Positions 24,414 through 34,448 of a stretch of 59,557 nt of DNA are shown in pieces (the stretch's first letter is position 1; each line of letters starts with the position of its first letter). The stretch is from Oscillospiraceae bacterium. Lineage in GTDB: Bacteria > Bacillota > Clostridia > Oscillospirales > Oscillospiraceae. Made by a program: the position numbers and the translations under genes. The notes beneath the pieces are model-generated. The model made no database searches, was not told the origin of the DNA, and saw only the letters and a program-made list of their open reading frames with translations. The DNA is taken from assembly GCA_902801295.1 (NCBI GenBank), contig CADCHN010000033.1:1-59557 (forward strand). Reading direction: 5' to 3'.

Positions 24414-25895
24414 ATGAAAAAAAACCGAATTTTAAGTTTCTTGATATTGTTCTGCCTGGTCTTTTCGGCCGCAGCGCCGTCTGCCCACGCGCTGGAAGCG
24501 CCGGAGGCGGCGGCGAAGGCCTGGATCATCGTTGATCTGAACACCGGCGAGGTGATCGACGAGCACAACGCAGACGAGCAGCGCTCTCCCGCGAGCCTGA
24601 CGAAAATTATGACCGGCCTGCTGTCCGTCGAGGCGGCGGAGCGCGGCGACGTAAGCATGGACGAGACCGTCACCGCCGGGCTCGACTGCCAGACCGGCCT
24701 GGACTCCTCCAGCAGCAACGCCAGCATCGTGGCCGGCGAGCAGATGAGCTTTCGCGATTACTTCTACTGCGCCATGGTCGTCTCCGCCAACGAGGCCTGC
24801 AACGTGCTCGGCAGCCGCATTTCCGGCAGCATCGGCGGCTTTGTGGAGCTGATGAACCTGCGCGCCGCGGAGCTTGGCTGCGCCAACACCCATTTTGCCG
24901 ACCCGAACGGCCTGTCCTATGACAACCAGACCACCGCCCGCGAGCTGAGCATCATCCTGCAGGAGGCGCTGCAGCACGAGGATTTTCTGGAGGCTTTCAC
25001 TACCACGGCCTATACGGTGCCCAAGACCAACTATAACGAGCAGCGCGAGCTGAAAAGCACCGATGCGCTCACCACGCGCGACTCTTATTATTCCCAGTAC
25101 GGCGACTTCTACTATGAGCCCGCCATCGGCGGCAAAACCGGCTATACCCGCGCGGCGGGCTACTGCCTGGCCTCGGTTGCCGAGAAGGACGATCTGCGCG
25201 TGCTCATCGTCGTGATGGGCTGCCCGGGCCCGCTGTCCGGGGACTCCGACGTGCCCGAAAATTTCAACGACAGCATTCGCTTCTACAACTGGGTGTTTGA
25301 CAACTTTTCCTACGGAGAGGTACTCAGCAGCGCCGAGATCCTCGCCCGCGAGCCGGTCGAGGACGCCGAGGGCGAGGGCTTCGTCAGCCTCCGTCCCACA
25401 GAGGATCTGACCCTGCTGCTGCCCTCCGACGCGCCGCCCGAGAGCCGCGAGCTCGACGTCACGCTCTTTGACGAGCGCTTCGTCGCGCCCATTCCCTCCG
25501 GCACGATCCTCGGCCAGCTGACGCTGCGCATCGACGGAAAAAGCTACGGACCCTACGATCTGGTGAACGCCGCCGAGGTGAAACTCGCCAAGAGCGAGTT
25601 TATCCGCAAGCAGGTGGACAGCTTCTTCGCCGCGCGCGGCGTTCGCATCGTGATCGTTGTGCTGGCGCTGATCCTGCTGGCGTATTTTGCGCTGGTGCTG
25701 CGCTATCGGACGCTGCGCCGCAAGCATCTGCGGGAAGTGCGCCTGGCGGAAAAGCGCCGGAAGGCCGCCCAGGAGCTGCGCCGGCAGCAGTCCGTCAAGG
25801 AGCCGACCCTTCGCTTTACCGCCGTGGATCCCTCCGAGCGCGACGCCGACACCATCGACCTGACTCGCTTCTTCGACGAGGACGGGAACAAATAA
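24414..25895 (+). CDS. D-alanyl-D-alanine carboxypeptidase (DacA/DacF type)
   Basis: This 493-residue penicillin-binding protein trims the terminal D-Ala from peptidoglycan stem peptides. It has a signal peptide (1-26, ending SAHA), the catalytic SLTK (S61, K64), SAN (S125-N127) and KTG (K242). A C-terminal beta region follows, then a membrane helix (about 417-438, IVIVVLALILLAYFALVL) and a basic cytoplasmic tail. The tail is longer than the usual amphipathic anchor of DacA. It may serve growth or sporulation; the sequence does not decide. GGGAGAG precedes the ATG. Confidence 0.92.
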   Translation: MKKNRILSFLILFCLVFSAAAPSAHALEAPEAAAKAWIIVDLNTGEVIDEHNADEQRSPASLTKIMTGLLSVEAAERGDVSMDETVTAGLDCQTGLDSSSSNASIVAGEQMSFRDYFYCAMVVSANEACNVLGSRISGSIGGFVELMNLRAAELGCANTHFADPNGLSYDNQTTARELSIILQEALQHEDFLEAFTTTAYTVPKTNYNEQRELKSTDALTTRDSYYSQYGDFYYEPAIGGKTGYTRAAGYCLASVAEKDDLRVLIVVMGCPGPLSGDSDVPENFNDSIRFYNWVFDNFSYGEVLSSAEILAREPVEDAEGEGFVSLRPTEDLTLLLPSDAPPESRELDVTLFDERFVAPIPSGTILGQLTLRIDGKSYGPYDLVNAAEVKLAKSEFIRKQVDSFFAARGVRIVIVVLALILLAYFALVLRYRTLRRKHLREVRLAEKRRKAAQELRRQQSVKEPTLRFTAVDPSERDADTIDLTRFFDEDGNK

Positions 25896-25912
25896 ACCAT
25901 CCACATACCCAT

Positions 25913-25963
25913 GAGGAATGAGGACTGAGGAGGCTTTCCCTCGATCCCCATTCCTCATTCCTG
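25913..25963 (+). repeat. Inverted repeat between the carboxypeptidase gene and addB
   Basis: AGGAATGAGG and CCTCATTCCT face each other about 30 bases apart, with a further GAGGACTGAGGAGG inside. TTTTC follows, so it may end the upstream transcript. The simple GGAATGAG units look like a short intergenic repeat. Confidence 0.5.
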
Positions 25964-25992
25964 ATTTTCTCTCCGTATTGGGGGTGCAAGCC

Positions 25993-28900
25993 ATGCTCAA
26001 GCTCTATATCGGCCCGGCCGGAAGCGGCAAAACCGCGGCGGTGATGGACGAGATCCGCCGCCGGGTGCTGGCGAAGGAACCGGGCAGCTGGCTGATCGTG
26101 CCGGAGCAGTACAGCCACGAGGCCGAGCGCGAGCTCTGCCTGCGCTGCGGCGACACGATGAGCCGCTGGGCCGAGGTGTTCAGCTTTTCGGGCCTGGCGC
26201 GCCGCGTGCTGAGCGAGCAGGGCGGCGCCGCGCTGCCCGTGCTCGACAAGGGCGGGCGGCTGCTGTGCATGTCGCTGGCGCTCTCCGGCGTGGGCGAGCG
26301 GCTGCGCGCCTACCGGGCGGCGCGGCGGCGGCCGGAATTTCCCGCGCTGATGCTTTCCGCCGCCGACGAGCTGAAAACCGCCGGTGTGAGCGCCGAGATG
26401 CTGGAGGAGGCGGTCGCGGACTGCGATCAGCGCCTCGGCGATAAGCTGCGGGACGCGGCTCTGGTGCTGGAGGCCTATGAGGCCGTGGTCTCGAACGGCC
26501 GCGCCGACCCGGCCGACCGTCTGCGTCTGCTCGCGCAGCGGATCCCCGACTGCGTCGGGCCGGAGCGGCGGATCGTCGTGGACGGCTTTATTGATTTTAC
26601 CGGGCAGGAGCGCGAGATCCTGCGCGCCATGCTGCAAAGCGGCGCGGAGCTCACCGTCTGCCTGACGCTGGACGCCCTGGACGGCGACAATGAGGTCTTC
26701 GCCCTCTCCCGGCGTGCCGCGCGCTCGCTGCGCGCCTGCGCCGAGGAGCTCGGGGTTGAAACGGAGATCCGCGTCTTTTCGCCCGCCGGAGGCAAAGCCC
26801 CGGCGCTGCGCTATTTTACGGAGCGGCTGTTTCGCTTTTCGCCCGATCGCTATGAGGGTGACGCCTCCGCGCTGCGCCTGCGCCGCGCCGAGAGTATGGC
26901 CGCGGAATGCGAATACGCCGCCGCGCGTGCGCTGGAGCTGGTGCGGGGCGGCTGCCGCTGGCGCGATATCGCCGTGGCCGTGCGCGGCTTCGAGGATTAC
27001 CGCCCGCTGCTGGAAAACGCCTTCCGGCACTACGGCGTGCCGCTGTATCTGACGCGCCGCAGCGAGCTGCTGCAAAAGCCCCTGCCCGCGCTGATCGGCG
27101 GCGCCTACGAGATCCTGGAAAACGGCTGGGACGTGGACGACGTGGTGAGCTATCTGCGCACGGGGCTCACGGGACTGAGCGTCGAGGAATGCGACGCGCT
27201 GGGAAACTACATTTTCAAGTGGCAGCTTCGCGCGCCCGCCTGGCAGCGCCGGGGCGACTGGAAGCAGCACCCGGACGGCTACGGCGCCGAAGTGACGGAG
27301 GAATCCGAGGCGCGGCTGCGGGACCTGAACGCCCTGCGCCGCCGCGTGGCGCTGCCGCTGCAGAATCTGGAGCGGCGCGGGAAGGAGAGCGGCACCGCCG
27401 CCGGGCAGGCCGCCGCGCTCGCGCGCTTTTTCGAGGATCTGCACCTGCCGGAGACGCTCGAAGCGCGCGCCGACGCGCTGCTCGCGGCCGGGCAGGAGAG
27501 TCTGGCCGCGGAATACCGCCAGCTCTGGGAACTGATCGTGTCGGCCCTCGAGCAGAGCGAGGCCATCCTGGGTGAGACGGAGATGGATCTGGTCGGCTTC
27601 GGCCGCCTCTTCCTGCAGATGCTCTCGCAATATGACGTTGGCACCATTCCGGTCGCGCTCGACCGGGTCTCCGCCGGCGATTTTGACCGCATGCGCCGCC
27701 GCAGCATCCGGCACCTGATCGTGCTGGGCGCTTCCGACGACCGGCTGCCGCCGGCGCAGGAGCAGGGCGGACTCTTCTCCGATGACGAGCGCGAGCGCCT
27801 GCTCGCCCTCGGTATCGACCTCGGCGGGGCGGGCGAGGAGGAGCTGTGGCGCGAATTTGCGCTGATTTATCATGTGCTGACGCTCCCCTCCGACACGCTT
27901 GATCTCTGCTTTTCCGCAACCGGCGCGGACGGCGCCGCCCTGCGCCCGTCCATCGTCATAAACCGCGCCTCCGCGTTGTTTGAGCTTCCTGTTACAGACG
28001 TTTCTCCGGAGCGCTGCCGCCTCGCGGCTCCCGCCCCGGCGCTGACGCTGGCCGCCAACGCGCTGCGCGGCGGAGACCCGCTGCAGCGGGCTGCCGCGGC
28101 CTATGTCCGCGCACAGTTGCCGGAGCGCATGGCGCCGCTGGAGGCCGCCGCGGGATTAAGCCGCGGGCGGCTCTCCCCGGCGGCGGCAGAGGCGCTGTAC
28201 GGACGCACGCTGCGGCTGACCGCCTCGCGCATCGACAAATTTTCCTCCTGCCAATACGCCTATTTCTGCCAGTACGGCCTCAAGGCGCAGCCCTATGAGC
28301 CCGCGGGCTTCACGCCGCCCGAAATCGGCACCTTCCTGCACTTCGTGCTGGAGCGTTGCGCCCGCGAGGCGCGTGAGCGAGGCGGCTTCCAAAAGGTGAC
28401 GGACGACGAGCTCCGGGCGCTCGTTCAGGAGGCAGTTTCCGACTATGTTCACCGCGAGCTCAACGATTTTCAGGAAAAGAGCGCGCGCTTTGTCCATCTT
28501 TTCCGGCGCCTCGGCCGCGATGCCGAGCGCATCGTGCTGGACACGGCGCGCGAGCTGCGGCGCTCCGATTTCGAGCCGCTGGACTTTGAGCTGGACTTCT
28601 CGAAGGCCCGCGACCTGCCGCCGGTGGAGCTGGGGCAGGGTCAGGGCCGTCTGACGCTGACCGGTGTGGCCGACCGCGTGGACGGCTGGCTGCACGAGGG
28701 AAAACTCTATCTGCGCGTGGTCGATTACAAGACCGGCGTCAAGAAATTCTCCCTCTCCGACGTGTGGTACGGCATGGGTCTGCAGATGCTGCTGTATCTC
28801 TTCGCGCTGGAGGCGGGCGGCGAGCGGCGCTACGGGCACGAGATCGTACCCGCCGGGGTCATGTACCTCCCGGCGCGCGACGCGCTGCTGGCAGCAGACC

Positions 28901-29322
28901 GAAGGCCCGGCGACGGCGAAGTCGAGGAACAGCGGGCCAAGGCTCTGCGGCGCAGCGGCCTGGTGCTGGGCGACGAGGCGCTGATCGAGGCCTGGGAAAA
29001 GGGCGAGGACAAACGCTATATCCCGGTGTCCTTCCGCTCCGGCAAGCCCGTGAGCGGTCTGGCCAGCGCCGAACAGCTCGGCCGGCTTTCCCGGCACCTG
29101 CAAAAGCGATTGACCGATATGGCCCGGGAGCTGCGGCAGGGCAGCATCGCCGCCGATCCCTATTTCCGCAGCGGCACGGACAACGCCTGCCAGTTCTGCG
29201 AATTCTACGACGCCTGCCAGTTTTCCGACGGAGAAAACGGCGAGCGCTGCCGGTATCTGCCCCGTCTGAGAGACGGAGAGGTCTGGGAAAAGATCGACGA
29301 GGAGGTGGACGGAGATGGCTGA
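25993..29322 (+). CDS. addB: AddB subunit of the helicase-nuclease
   Basis: This 1109-residue subunit works with AddA in double-strand break processing and Chi recognition. It opens with the P-loop YIGPAGSGKT (residues 5-14) and WLIVPEQYSHEAERELC. The C-terminal RecB-family nuclease has GVADRVDGW and VVDYKTGVKKFSLSD. The iron-sulfur cysteines are present: one in SSCQYAYFCQYGL and the group ACQFCEFYDAC near the end. The ATG at 25993 has GGGGGTG upstream. It overlaps addA by eight bases. Confidence 0.95.
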   Translation: MLKLYIGPAGSGKTAAVMDEIRRRVLAKEPGSWLIVPEQYSHEAERELCLRCGDTMSRWAEVFSFSGLARRVLSEQGGAALPVLDKGGRLLCMSLALSGVGERLRAYRAARRRPEFPALMLSAADELKTAGVSAEMLEEAVADCDQRLGDKLRDAALVLEAYEAVVSNGRADPADRLRLLAQRIPDCVGPERRIVVDGFIDFTGQEREILRAMLQSGAELTVCLTLDALDGDNEVFALSRRAARSLRACAEELGVETEIRVFSPAGGKAPALRYFTERLFRFSPDRYEGDASALRLRRAESMAAECEYAAARALELVRGGCRWRDIAVAVRGFEDYRPLLENAFRHYGVPLYLTRRSELLQKPLPALIGGAYEILENGWDVDDVVSYLRTGLTGLSVEECDALGNYIFKWQLRAPAWQRRGDWKQHPDGYGAEVTEESEARLRDLNALRRRVALPLQNLERRGKESGTAAGQAAALARFFEDLHLPETLEARADALLAAGQESLAAEYRQLWELIVSALEQSEAILGETEMDLVGFGRLFLQMLSQYDVGTIPVALDRVSAGDFDRMRRRSIRHLIVLGASDDRLPPAQEQGGLFSDDERERLLALGIDLGGAGEEELWREFALIYHVLTLPSDTLDLCFSATGADGAALRPSIVINRASALFELPVTDVSPERCRLAAPAPALTLAANALRGGDPLQRAAAAYVRAQLPERMAPLEAAAGLSRGRLSPAAAEALYGRTLRLTASRIDKFSSCQYAYFCQYGLKAQPYEPAGFTPPEIGTFLHFVLERCAREARERGGFQKVTDDELRALVQEAVSDYVHRELNDFQEKSARFVHLFRRLGRDAERIVLDTARELRRSDFEPLDFELDFSKARDLPPVELGQGQGRLTLTGVADRVDGWLHEGKLYLRVVDYKTGVKKFSLSDVWYGMGLQMLLYLFALEAGGERRYGHEIVPAGVMYLPARDALLAADRRPGDGEVEEQRAKALRRSGLVLGDEALIEAWEKGEDKRYIPVSFRSGKPVSGLASAEQLGRLSRHLQKRLTDMARELRQGSIAADPYFRSGTDNACQFCEFYDACQFSDGENGERCRYLPRLRDGEVWEKIDEEVDGDG

Positions 29323-32300
29323 GTTCAAAGCGACGCCCTCGCAGGCAGCCGCCATCGAGAGCCGCGGCAGCACGCTGCTGGTGTCCGCCGGCGCGGGCAG
29401 CGGCAAGACCCGCGTGCTCACGCAGCGTCTGCTGCGCCGGCTGACCGACCCCAGCGAGCCCGCGGAGCTCGACCGCTTCCTCATCAACACCTTCACCCGC
29501 GCCGCCGCGGGCGAGCTGAAGGGCCGCATCACCGAGGAACTGAACAAAGCCCTCGCCGCCGACCCGGACAACCGCCGTCTGCGCCGCCAGAGCGCCCTCT
29601 GCCGCAAGGCGCCCATCGGCACCATCCACAGCTTCTGCGCCTCGCTCCTGCGGGAAAACAGCGCGGCGCTCTCCCTCTCGCCGGACTTCAAGATCCTGGA
29701 CGAGGAGCGCGCCGAACGGATGAAAGCCGCGGCGCTCGAGCGCGTGCTGGAGGACTGGTACGAGCAGCCGGAGGAGCACCCCGGCTTCCTGCTGCTGGCC
29801 GATACCGCCGGCGCTGGCCGGGACGACCGCCGCCTCGGCGCGCTGGTGCTGGCGCTGCACGGCAAAATGCAGAGCCATGCGCGGCCCGCCCTCTGGGCCG
29901 AGCGGCAGAGCGAATTGCTGGAGCAGCCCTTTGCCGACGCAGGCGAGACGCCCTGGGGCCGCGAGATCCTGGAGGCCGCGGCCGCACAGGCCGATTACTG
30001 GAGCCGCGAGATCGACCGACTGATGGCCGCCGTGCGGCATGAGGAGAAGCTGTTGAGCTATTACGAGCGGCGCCTCGCCCCGGTGGGCGACGCTCTGCGC
30101 GAGCTGCTCCGCTGCATCCCGCTGGGCTGGGACAGGGCCGCCGCGGCCGCCCGCGCCATCGAGTTCCCGAAATTTACAAATATGGGCAAAAACCCGGACC
30201 CCGTGCTCACCGCGCACGTCAAGGCGCGCCGGAGCGCCTGTAAAATAAGCGTCGAAAAGCTGCAGGAGGCCCTTGCCGACGATTCCGCCTCGCTGATGGC
30301 CGATCTTCGGCAGACAGCGCCCGCCATGCAGGCGCTGCTGCGGCTGTGCCTTGCCTTCGACGAGCGCTACGCGCGCGACAAACGCCGCCAGTCGGTGCTG
30401 GACTACGCCGATCTCGAGCATCTGGCCGCCGAACTTTTGACCGAGCCGGACGGCAGTCCCACGGCGCTTGCCCGCGAGGTCGCGGAGCGTTATGACGAGA
30501 TCATGGTAGATGAGTATCAGGACGTGAGCCCTGTGCAGGAGCTCATCTTCCGCGCCATCTCCCGCGGGGATACGAACCGCTTTCTCGTGGGCGACGTGAA
30601 GCAGTCCATCTACCGCTTCCGTCTGGCTGATCCCGGCATTTTTACCGATAAATACGAACAGTTTCCCCTTTATACCGAGTCCGCGCCGGACGAGGCGCGA
30701 AAGATCCTGCTGCGGGAGAACTTCCGTTCGCGCCGGGAGATCATCGACGCGGTCAACAGCGTCTTTTCCCGCTGCATGAGCCGCCGCCTCGGCGACCTCG
30801 ACTACGACGAGGAGGCCGCGCTTCTGTGCGGCGCGGACTACTACGAGGGCAGCGTCCCCGTTCCGGAGCTGTTTCTGCTCGCGGCCGGGAGCGGCGACGA
30901 CGCGGACGAAGCGCCGGACAAGACCGCCGCGGAGGCAGCCTTCGTCGCGGAAAAGATCCGCGCCCTCGTTGACGCCGGCACGCCCGTGCAGGGCAAGGAC
31001 GGCCTGCGCCCGATGGACTACGGTGATGTGGCCATTTTGATGAGCGCCGCCAACAGCACCGGCCCCGTCTATCGCCGCGTGCTGACGGCGCACGGCGTAC
31101 CTGTGGCGGCCGGACAGGGTCTGGGCTATTTCCGCTCGCCGGAGATCAGCACCGCCCTCTCCCTGCTCGCCGTGCTGGATAATCCCCACCAGGACATCCC
31201 GCTGATCGCCGCGCTGCGCTCGCCGGTCTTCGGCTTTACGGCAGACGAGCTGTCCGCCGTGCGCGGCGCCGACCGGCAGCGCGACTTCTACACCGCGCTG
31301 TGCGCCCGCGCCGAAACGGACGACAAATGCCGCGCCTTCCGGACGCGGATCGAGGCGCTGCGCGCCCTGGCGGCCGACCGCTCCGCCGAGGAGCTGGTCT
31401 GGGAGCTGCTGGACGGGCTGGACTTGCTGAGCGTGTTCAGCGCGATGGCCGACGGCGCCCAGCGGCGCGCCAATCTGATGGAGCTGGCCGCGCTCGCGCA
31501 GCGCTTTGAAGCCAGCGGCTACAAGGGGCTGCACCGCTTTGTGCTCTGGCTGCGGCGCCTGGCCGAACGAGGGGAGGAACCCGCCGCCGGCCCGGGCGGC
31601 GGCGCCGTGCAGATCCTCACGATCCACAAATCCAAGGGTCTTGAATTCCCTGTGGTCTTTCTCTGCGACACGGCGCGGCGCTTCAACAAGGGCGAGCTGA
31701 ACGAGACGGTGCTGGTGCACCCGGTGCTCGGCCTCGGCCCGAAGCTGACCGACCTGGAACGGCGCGTGGAGTATCCGACGCTCGCCCGGCAAGCCATCCG
31801 CCGCCGGCTCGAACGGGAGCTGCTGAGCGAGCAGATGCGCCTGCTGTACGTGGCGATGACGCGCGCCAAGGAGCGGCTGTATCTCACCGCCTCCTTCAAA
31901 GACCCGGACAAAACGCTGGAAAAGCTGCAAAACGCCGGCAGCAGTCCTTTGCCGCCGGAGATGCTGGCCGAACAGAACTCCTTTGCCGAGTGGCTGATCC
32001 TCGCCGCGCTCGACGACGGGCAGGAGCACCTGAAGCTGCGCCGGGCGGACGATGTCAGCGCGGAGGAGCAGGCAAGCGGCGCCGCCGTCTCCGAAGAGAT
32101 CGACGAAGACGCCCTGCAGGAGCTGGAGCGCAATCTCGCCTTCCGCTATCCCCACGCCGCATCCGAAACCTTGCCTTCCAAGCTGACCGCCACCGAGCTC
32201 AAGGGCCGCCGCGAGTCCGACGAGGACGCGGCGGAGCTCGCGCCGAAGCGCCGGACGGGTGTGTTCCGCATGCCGGACTTCACCCGCAAGGATCGCCCGC

Positions 32301-32824
32301 TCACCGGCGCGCAGCGCGGCACGGCCACGCACCTCGTACTGCAGTACATGGACTTTTCCGCCGCCGGCAGCCTCGAGAGCGTGCGCGCGGAGATCGAGCG
32401 CCTGCGGCAAAAGCAGCTGCTGAGTGACAAGGAGGCCGCGGCTGTCGACGCCGGGGCAATCGTGAAACTCTTTGCCTCGCCGCTCGGACAGCGGATGCTG
32501 CAGGCCGAGCACCGCGAGCGCGAGTTCAAATTCTCGCTCCTGTGCGACGCGGGGGACTATTTCCCCGGTGCCGAGGGCGAGCAGGTGCTGCTGCAGGGCG
32601 TGGTGGACTGCTGCATCGAGGAGGAGGGCGCGCTCACCGTCATCGACTACAAAACCGACGCCGTGCGCACGGAGGAGGAGCTCACCGCACGCGCCGACTA
32701 CTACGCCGGGCAGCTGCGGGCCTATGCCGCGGCGCTGCGCCGCATCTTCGGCAAAGAGGTACGCGAGGGCGTACTGTATTTCCTCGCAGCCGGCAAAGCC
32801 GTGCCCGTTGACGTTTCCTTTTAA
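29315..32824 (+). CDS. addA: AddA helicase-nuclease subunit
   Basis: This 1169-residue UvrD-like helicase plus nuclease has Walker A SAGAGSGKTRV (residues 24-34), INTFTRAAAGELKGRI, motif II YDEIMVDEYQDVSPVQE, VGDVKQSIYRFRLADPGIF, motif V ILTIHKSKGLEFPVVFL and motif VI LLYVAMTRAKERLYL. The C-terminal nuclease core is GVVDCCIEEEGALTVIDYKTD. The gene starts within the end of addB (ATGGCTGA overlap), a coupling that fits the heterodimer. Confidence 0.96.
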   Translation: MAEFKATPSQAAAIESRGSTLLVSAGAGSGKTRVLTQRLLRRLTDPSEPAELDRFLINTFTRAAAGELKGRITEELNKALAADPDNRRLRRQSALCRKAPIGTIHSFCASLLRENSAALSLSPDFKILDEERAERMKAAALERVLEDWYEQPEEHPGFLLLADTAGAGRDDRRLGALVLALHGKMQSHARPALWAERQSELLEQPFADAGETPWGREILEAAAAQADYWSREIDRLMAAVRHEEKLLSYYERRLAPVGDALRELLRCIPLGWDRAAAAARAIEFPKFTNMGKNPDPVLTAHVKARRSACKISVEKLQEALADDSASLMADLRQTAPAMQALLRLCLAFDERYARDKRRQSVLDYADLEHLAAELLTEPDGSPTALAREVAERYDEIMVDEYQDVSPVQELIFRAISRGDTNRFLVGDVKQSIYRFRLADPGIFTDKYEQFPLYTESAPDEARKILLRENFRSRREIIDAVNSVFSRCMSRRLGDLDYDEEAALLCGADYYEGSVPVPELFLLAAGSGDDADEAPDKTAAEAAFVAEKIRALVDAGTPVQGKDGLRPMDYGDVAILMSAANSTGPVYRRVLTAHGVPVAAGQGLGYFRSPEISTALSLLAVLDNPHQDIPLIAALRSPVFGFTADELSAVRGADRQRDFYTALCARAETDDKCRAFRTRIEALRALAADRSAEELVWELLDGLDLLSVFSAMADGAQRRANLMELAALAQRFEASGYKGLHRFVLWLRRLAERGEEPAAGPGGGAVQILTIHKSKGLEFPVVFLCDTARRFNKGELNETVLVHPVLGLGPKLTDLERRVEYPTLARQAIRRRLERELLSEQMRLLYVAMTRAKERLYLTASFKDPDKTLEKLQNAGSSPLPPEMLAEQNSFAEWLILAALDDGQEHLKLRRADDVSAEEQASGAAVSEEIDEDALQELERNLAFRYPHAASETLPSKLTATELKGRRESDEDAAELAPKRRTGVFRMPDFTRKDRPLTGAQRGTATHLVLQYMDFSAAGSLESVRAEIERLRQKQLLSDKEAAAVDAGAIVKLFASPLGQRMLQAEHREREFKFSLLCDAGDYFPGAEGEQVLLQGVVDCCIEEEGALTVIDYKTDAVRTEEELTARADYYAGQLRAYAAALRRIFGKEVREGVLYFLAAGKAVPVDVSF

Positions 32825-32830
32825 ATGTTC

Positions 32831-32858
32831 TTGACCCGTTCATTTTTTGGATTATAAT
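32831..32858 (+). promoter_or_regulatory. Promoter of the TerB-AAA gene
   Basis: TTGACC and TATAAT stand 16 bases apart, six bases after the addA stop and 40 bases before the next ATG. Confidence 0.8.
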
Positions 32859-32897
32859 AGTTCTGTTGAAAAACATCGCAGAGGAGAGAGACACACC

Positions 32898-34328
32898 ATG
32901 CCCACCACCTGGAACCGCTCCCCCGAGGAGTTTCACAAGATTTACGTGGCCAACACCGAGGCCTTTTACCGGCTCGGGCGCGCAGAGCTTGCCCCCGAAA
33001 TGGACGAATTCATGACCAAATGCGCCCTCGGGCTCTGGAGCCGCGCCGGCGGCATCAACCAGCGCCACGTGGATATGGCCAACCAGATCTATTCCCGCGG
33101 CCAGAAGCAGCCGCAGTGGCTGCTGTGGACGCTCACCAGCTCCGTCTGCGAAAACGACGTGTTCCTGCCCCCGGTGTTCTATTGGAACCTGGCCGAGAGC
33201 GACGCCAAGCGCGGCACCGAGACCTCGCGCACCTTCATCCGCATGCTGACGAACATCCTGCTGTATCTGGCGGCGGTGGACGACGACGTGACGATGGCCG
33301 AGGCCGAGTACATCACCGAGTGCGCCGACCGGCTGACCGCCGTCTGCGACACCAACGGCGTGCGCAAGAGCCGCGAGGCGCTCAATCCCCTCGACTACGT
33401 CACCAGTGCCGAGCCGAGCTTCACCGACAAGCATCCGCCCCAGGTCCAGACCTCCGGCGGCGAGACGAAAGCCGATGTCAAGGAAGAAGCCCCCGAGGAG
33501 AAAAAGCCCAGCCTCGAGGAGCTGATGGAACAGCTGGACGAGCTCGTCGGCCTCGACGAGGTAAAAAAGGACGTCAAGAGCCTCATCAACCTCATCAAGG
33601 TGCGCAAGCTCCGGCAGGAAAACGACCTGCCCGTGCCGCCGATGAGCCTGCACATGGTCTTCATGGGCAACCCCGGCACCGGCAAAACCACCGTGGCGCG
33701 CCTGGTGGGCGGTCTCTACGCCGCGATCGGCGTACTGTCCAAGGGTCAGCTTATTGAAGTCGACCGCTCCGGCCTGGTAGCCGGCTACGTCGGCCAGACC
33801 GCGCTGAAGACCCAGGAGGTCATCAAGTCCGCGCTGGGCGGCGTGCTGTTCATCGACGAGGCCTATTCCCTCGCCTCCGGCGGCGAGAACGATTTTGGCC
33901 GCGAGGCCATCGAGACCATCCTCAAGGCCATGGAGGATCACCGCGACGATCTGATCGTCATTGTGGCCGGCTACAGCGGCCCGATGGAGAAGTTCATCAA
34001 CTCCAACCCCGGCCTGCAGTCCCGCTTCAACAAATATTTCTTCTTCCCCGACTACAACGGCGAGCTGCTGCTGGCCATGTTCCGCATGCGCTGCGAGAAA
34101 AACGGCTACAAGCTCACCGCAGAGAGTGACGAGGCGGCGAAGAAGCTCTTCGACGAGATGTACGAAGAACGCGACGATAACTTCGGCAACGGCCGCGACG
34201 TGCGCAACCGCTTTGAGGACATGGTCGTGCGCCAGTCCAACCGCGTGGCAGCCATGGAGGCGCCCACCAAGGACGATCTGATGGCCGTCCTGCCCGAGGA
34301 CTTCCTCGACGAGGATGAGAAAGAATAG
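32898..34328 (+). CDS. CbxX/SpoVK-type AAA ATPase with N-terminal TerB-like domain
   Basis: This 476-residue protein has a C-terminal AAA domain of the CbxX/CfqX/SpoVK group: Walker A MGNPGTGKT (about 256-264), GYVGQTALKT, Walker B GGVLFIDEAYSLA (314-326) and NPGLQSRFNKYFFFPDY. The N-terminal 165 residues resemble TerB-like helical bundles (TSRTFIRMLTNILLYLAAVDDDVTMAEAEYI), followed by a charged linker (about 185-205). Relatives remodel RuBisCO or act in sporulation; the substrate here is unknown. GAGGAGAGAG precedes the ATG. It is a single gene with its own promoter and terminator. Confidence 0.85.
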   Translation: MPTTWNRSPEEFHKIYVANTEAFYRLGRAELAPEMDEFMTKCALGLWSRAGGINQRHVDMANQIYSRGQKQPQWLLWTLTSSVCENDVFLPPVFYWNLAESDAKRGTETSRTFIRMLTNILLYLAAVDDDVTMAEAEYITECADRLTAVCDTNGVRKSREALNPLDYVTSAEPSFTDKHPPQVQTSGGETKADVKEEAPEEKKPSLEELMEQLDELVGLDEVKKDVKSLINLIKVRKLRQENDLPVPPMSLHMVFMGNPGTGKTTVARLVGGLYAAIGVLSKGQLIEVDRSGLVAGYVGQTALKTQEVIKSALGGVLFIDEAYSLASGGENDFGREAIETILKAMEDHRDDLIVIVAGYSGPMEKFINSNPGLQSRFNKYFFFPDYNGELLLAMFRMRCEKNGYKLTAESDEAAKKLFDEMYEERDDNFGNGRDVRNRFEDMVVRQSNRVAAMEAPTKDDLMAVLPEDFLDEDEKE

Positions 34329-34389
34329 TTTTTAGAAGAACAGGAAAAAACTTTTTCCGAAAATAAAGGGAAATTGAAATTTGCGTCGT

Positions 34390-34438
34390 ATAAGAGTCTT
34401 GGAAGGAATAATTCCGAGACTCTTATCCTGTTTTAAGG
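34390..34438 (+). terminator. Terminator after the AAA gene
   Basis: ATAAGAGTCT pairs with AGACTCTTAT, extended inside by GGAA/TTCC, and CCTGTTTT follows. Confidence 0.75.
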
Positions 34439-34448
34439 CGGTGATCGC

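Noticed and set aside
28859..32512. Long minus-strand open frame opposite addA
   Set aside because: The plus strand has all AddA helicase and nuclease motifs; the antisense frame has no family features.
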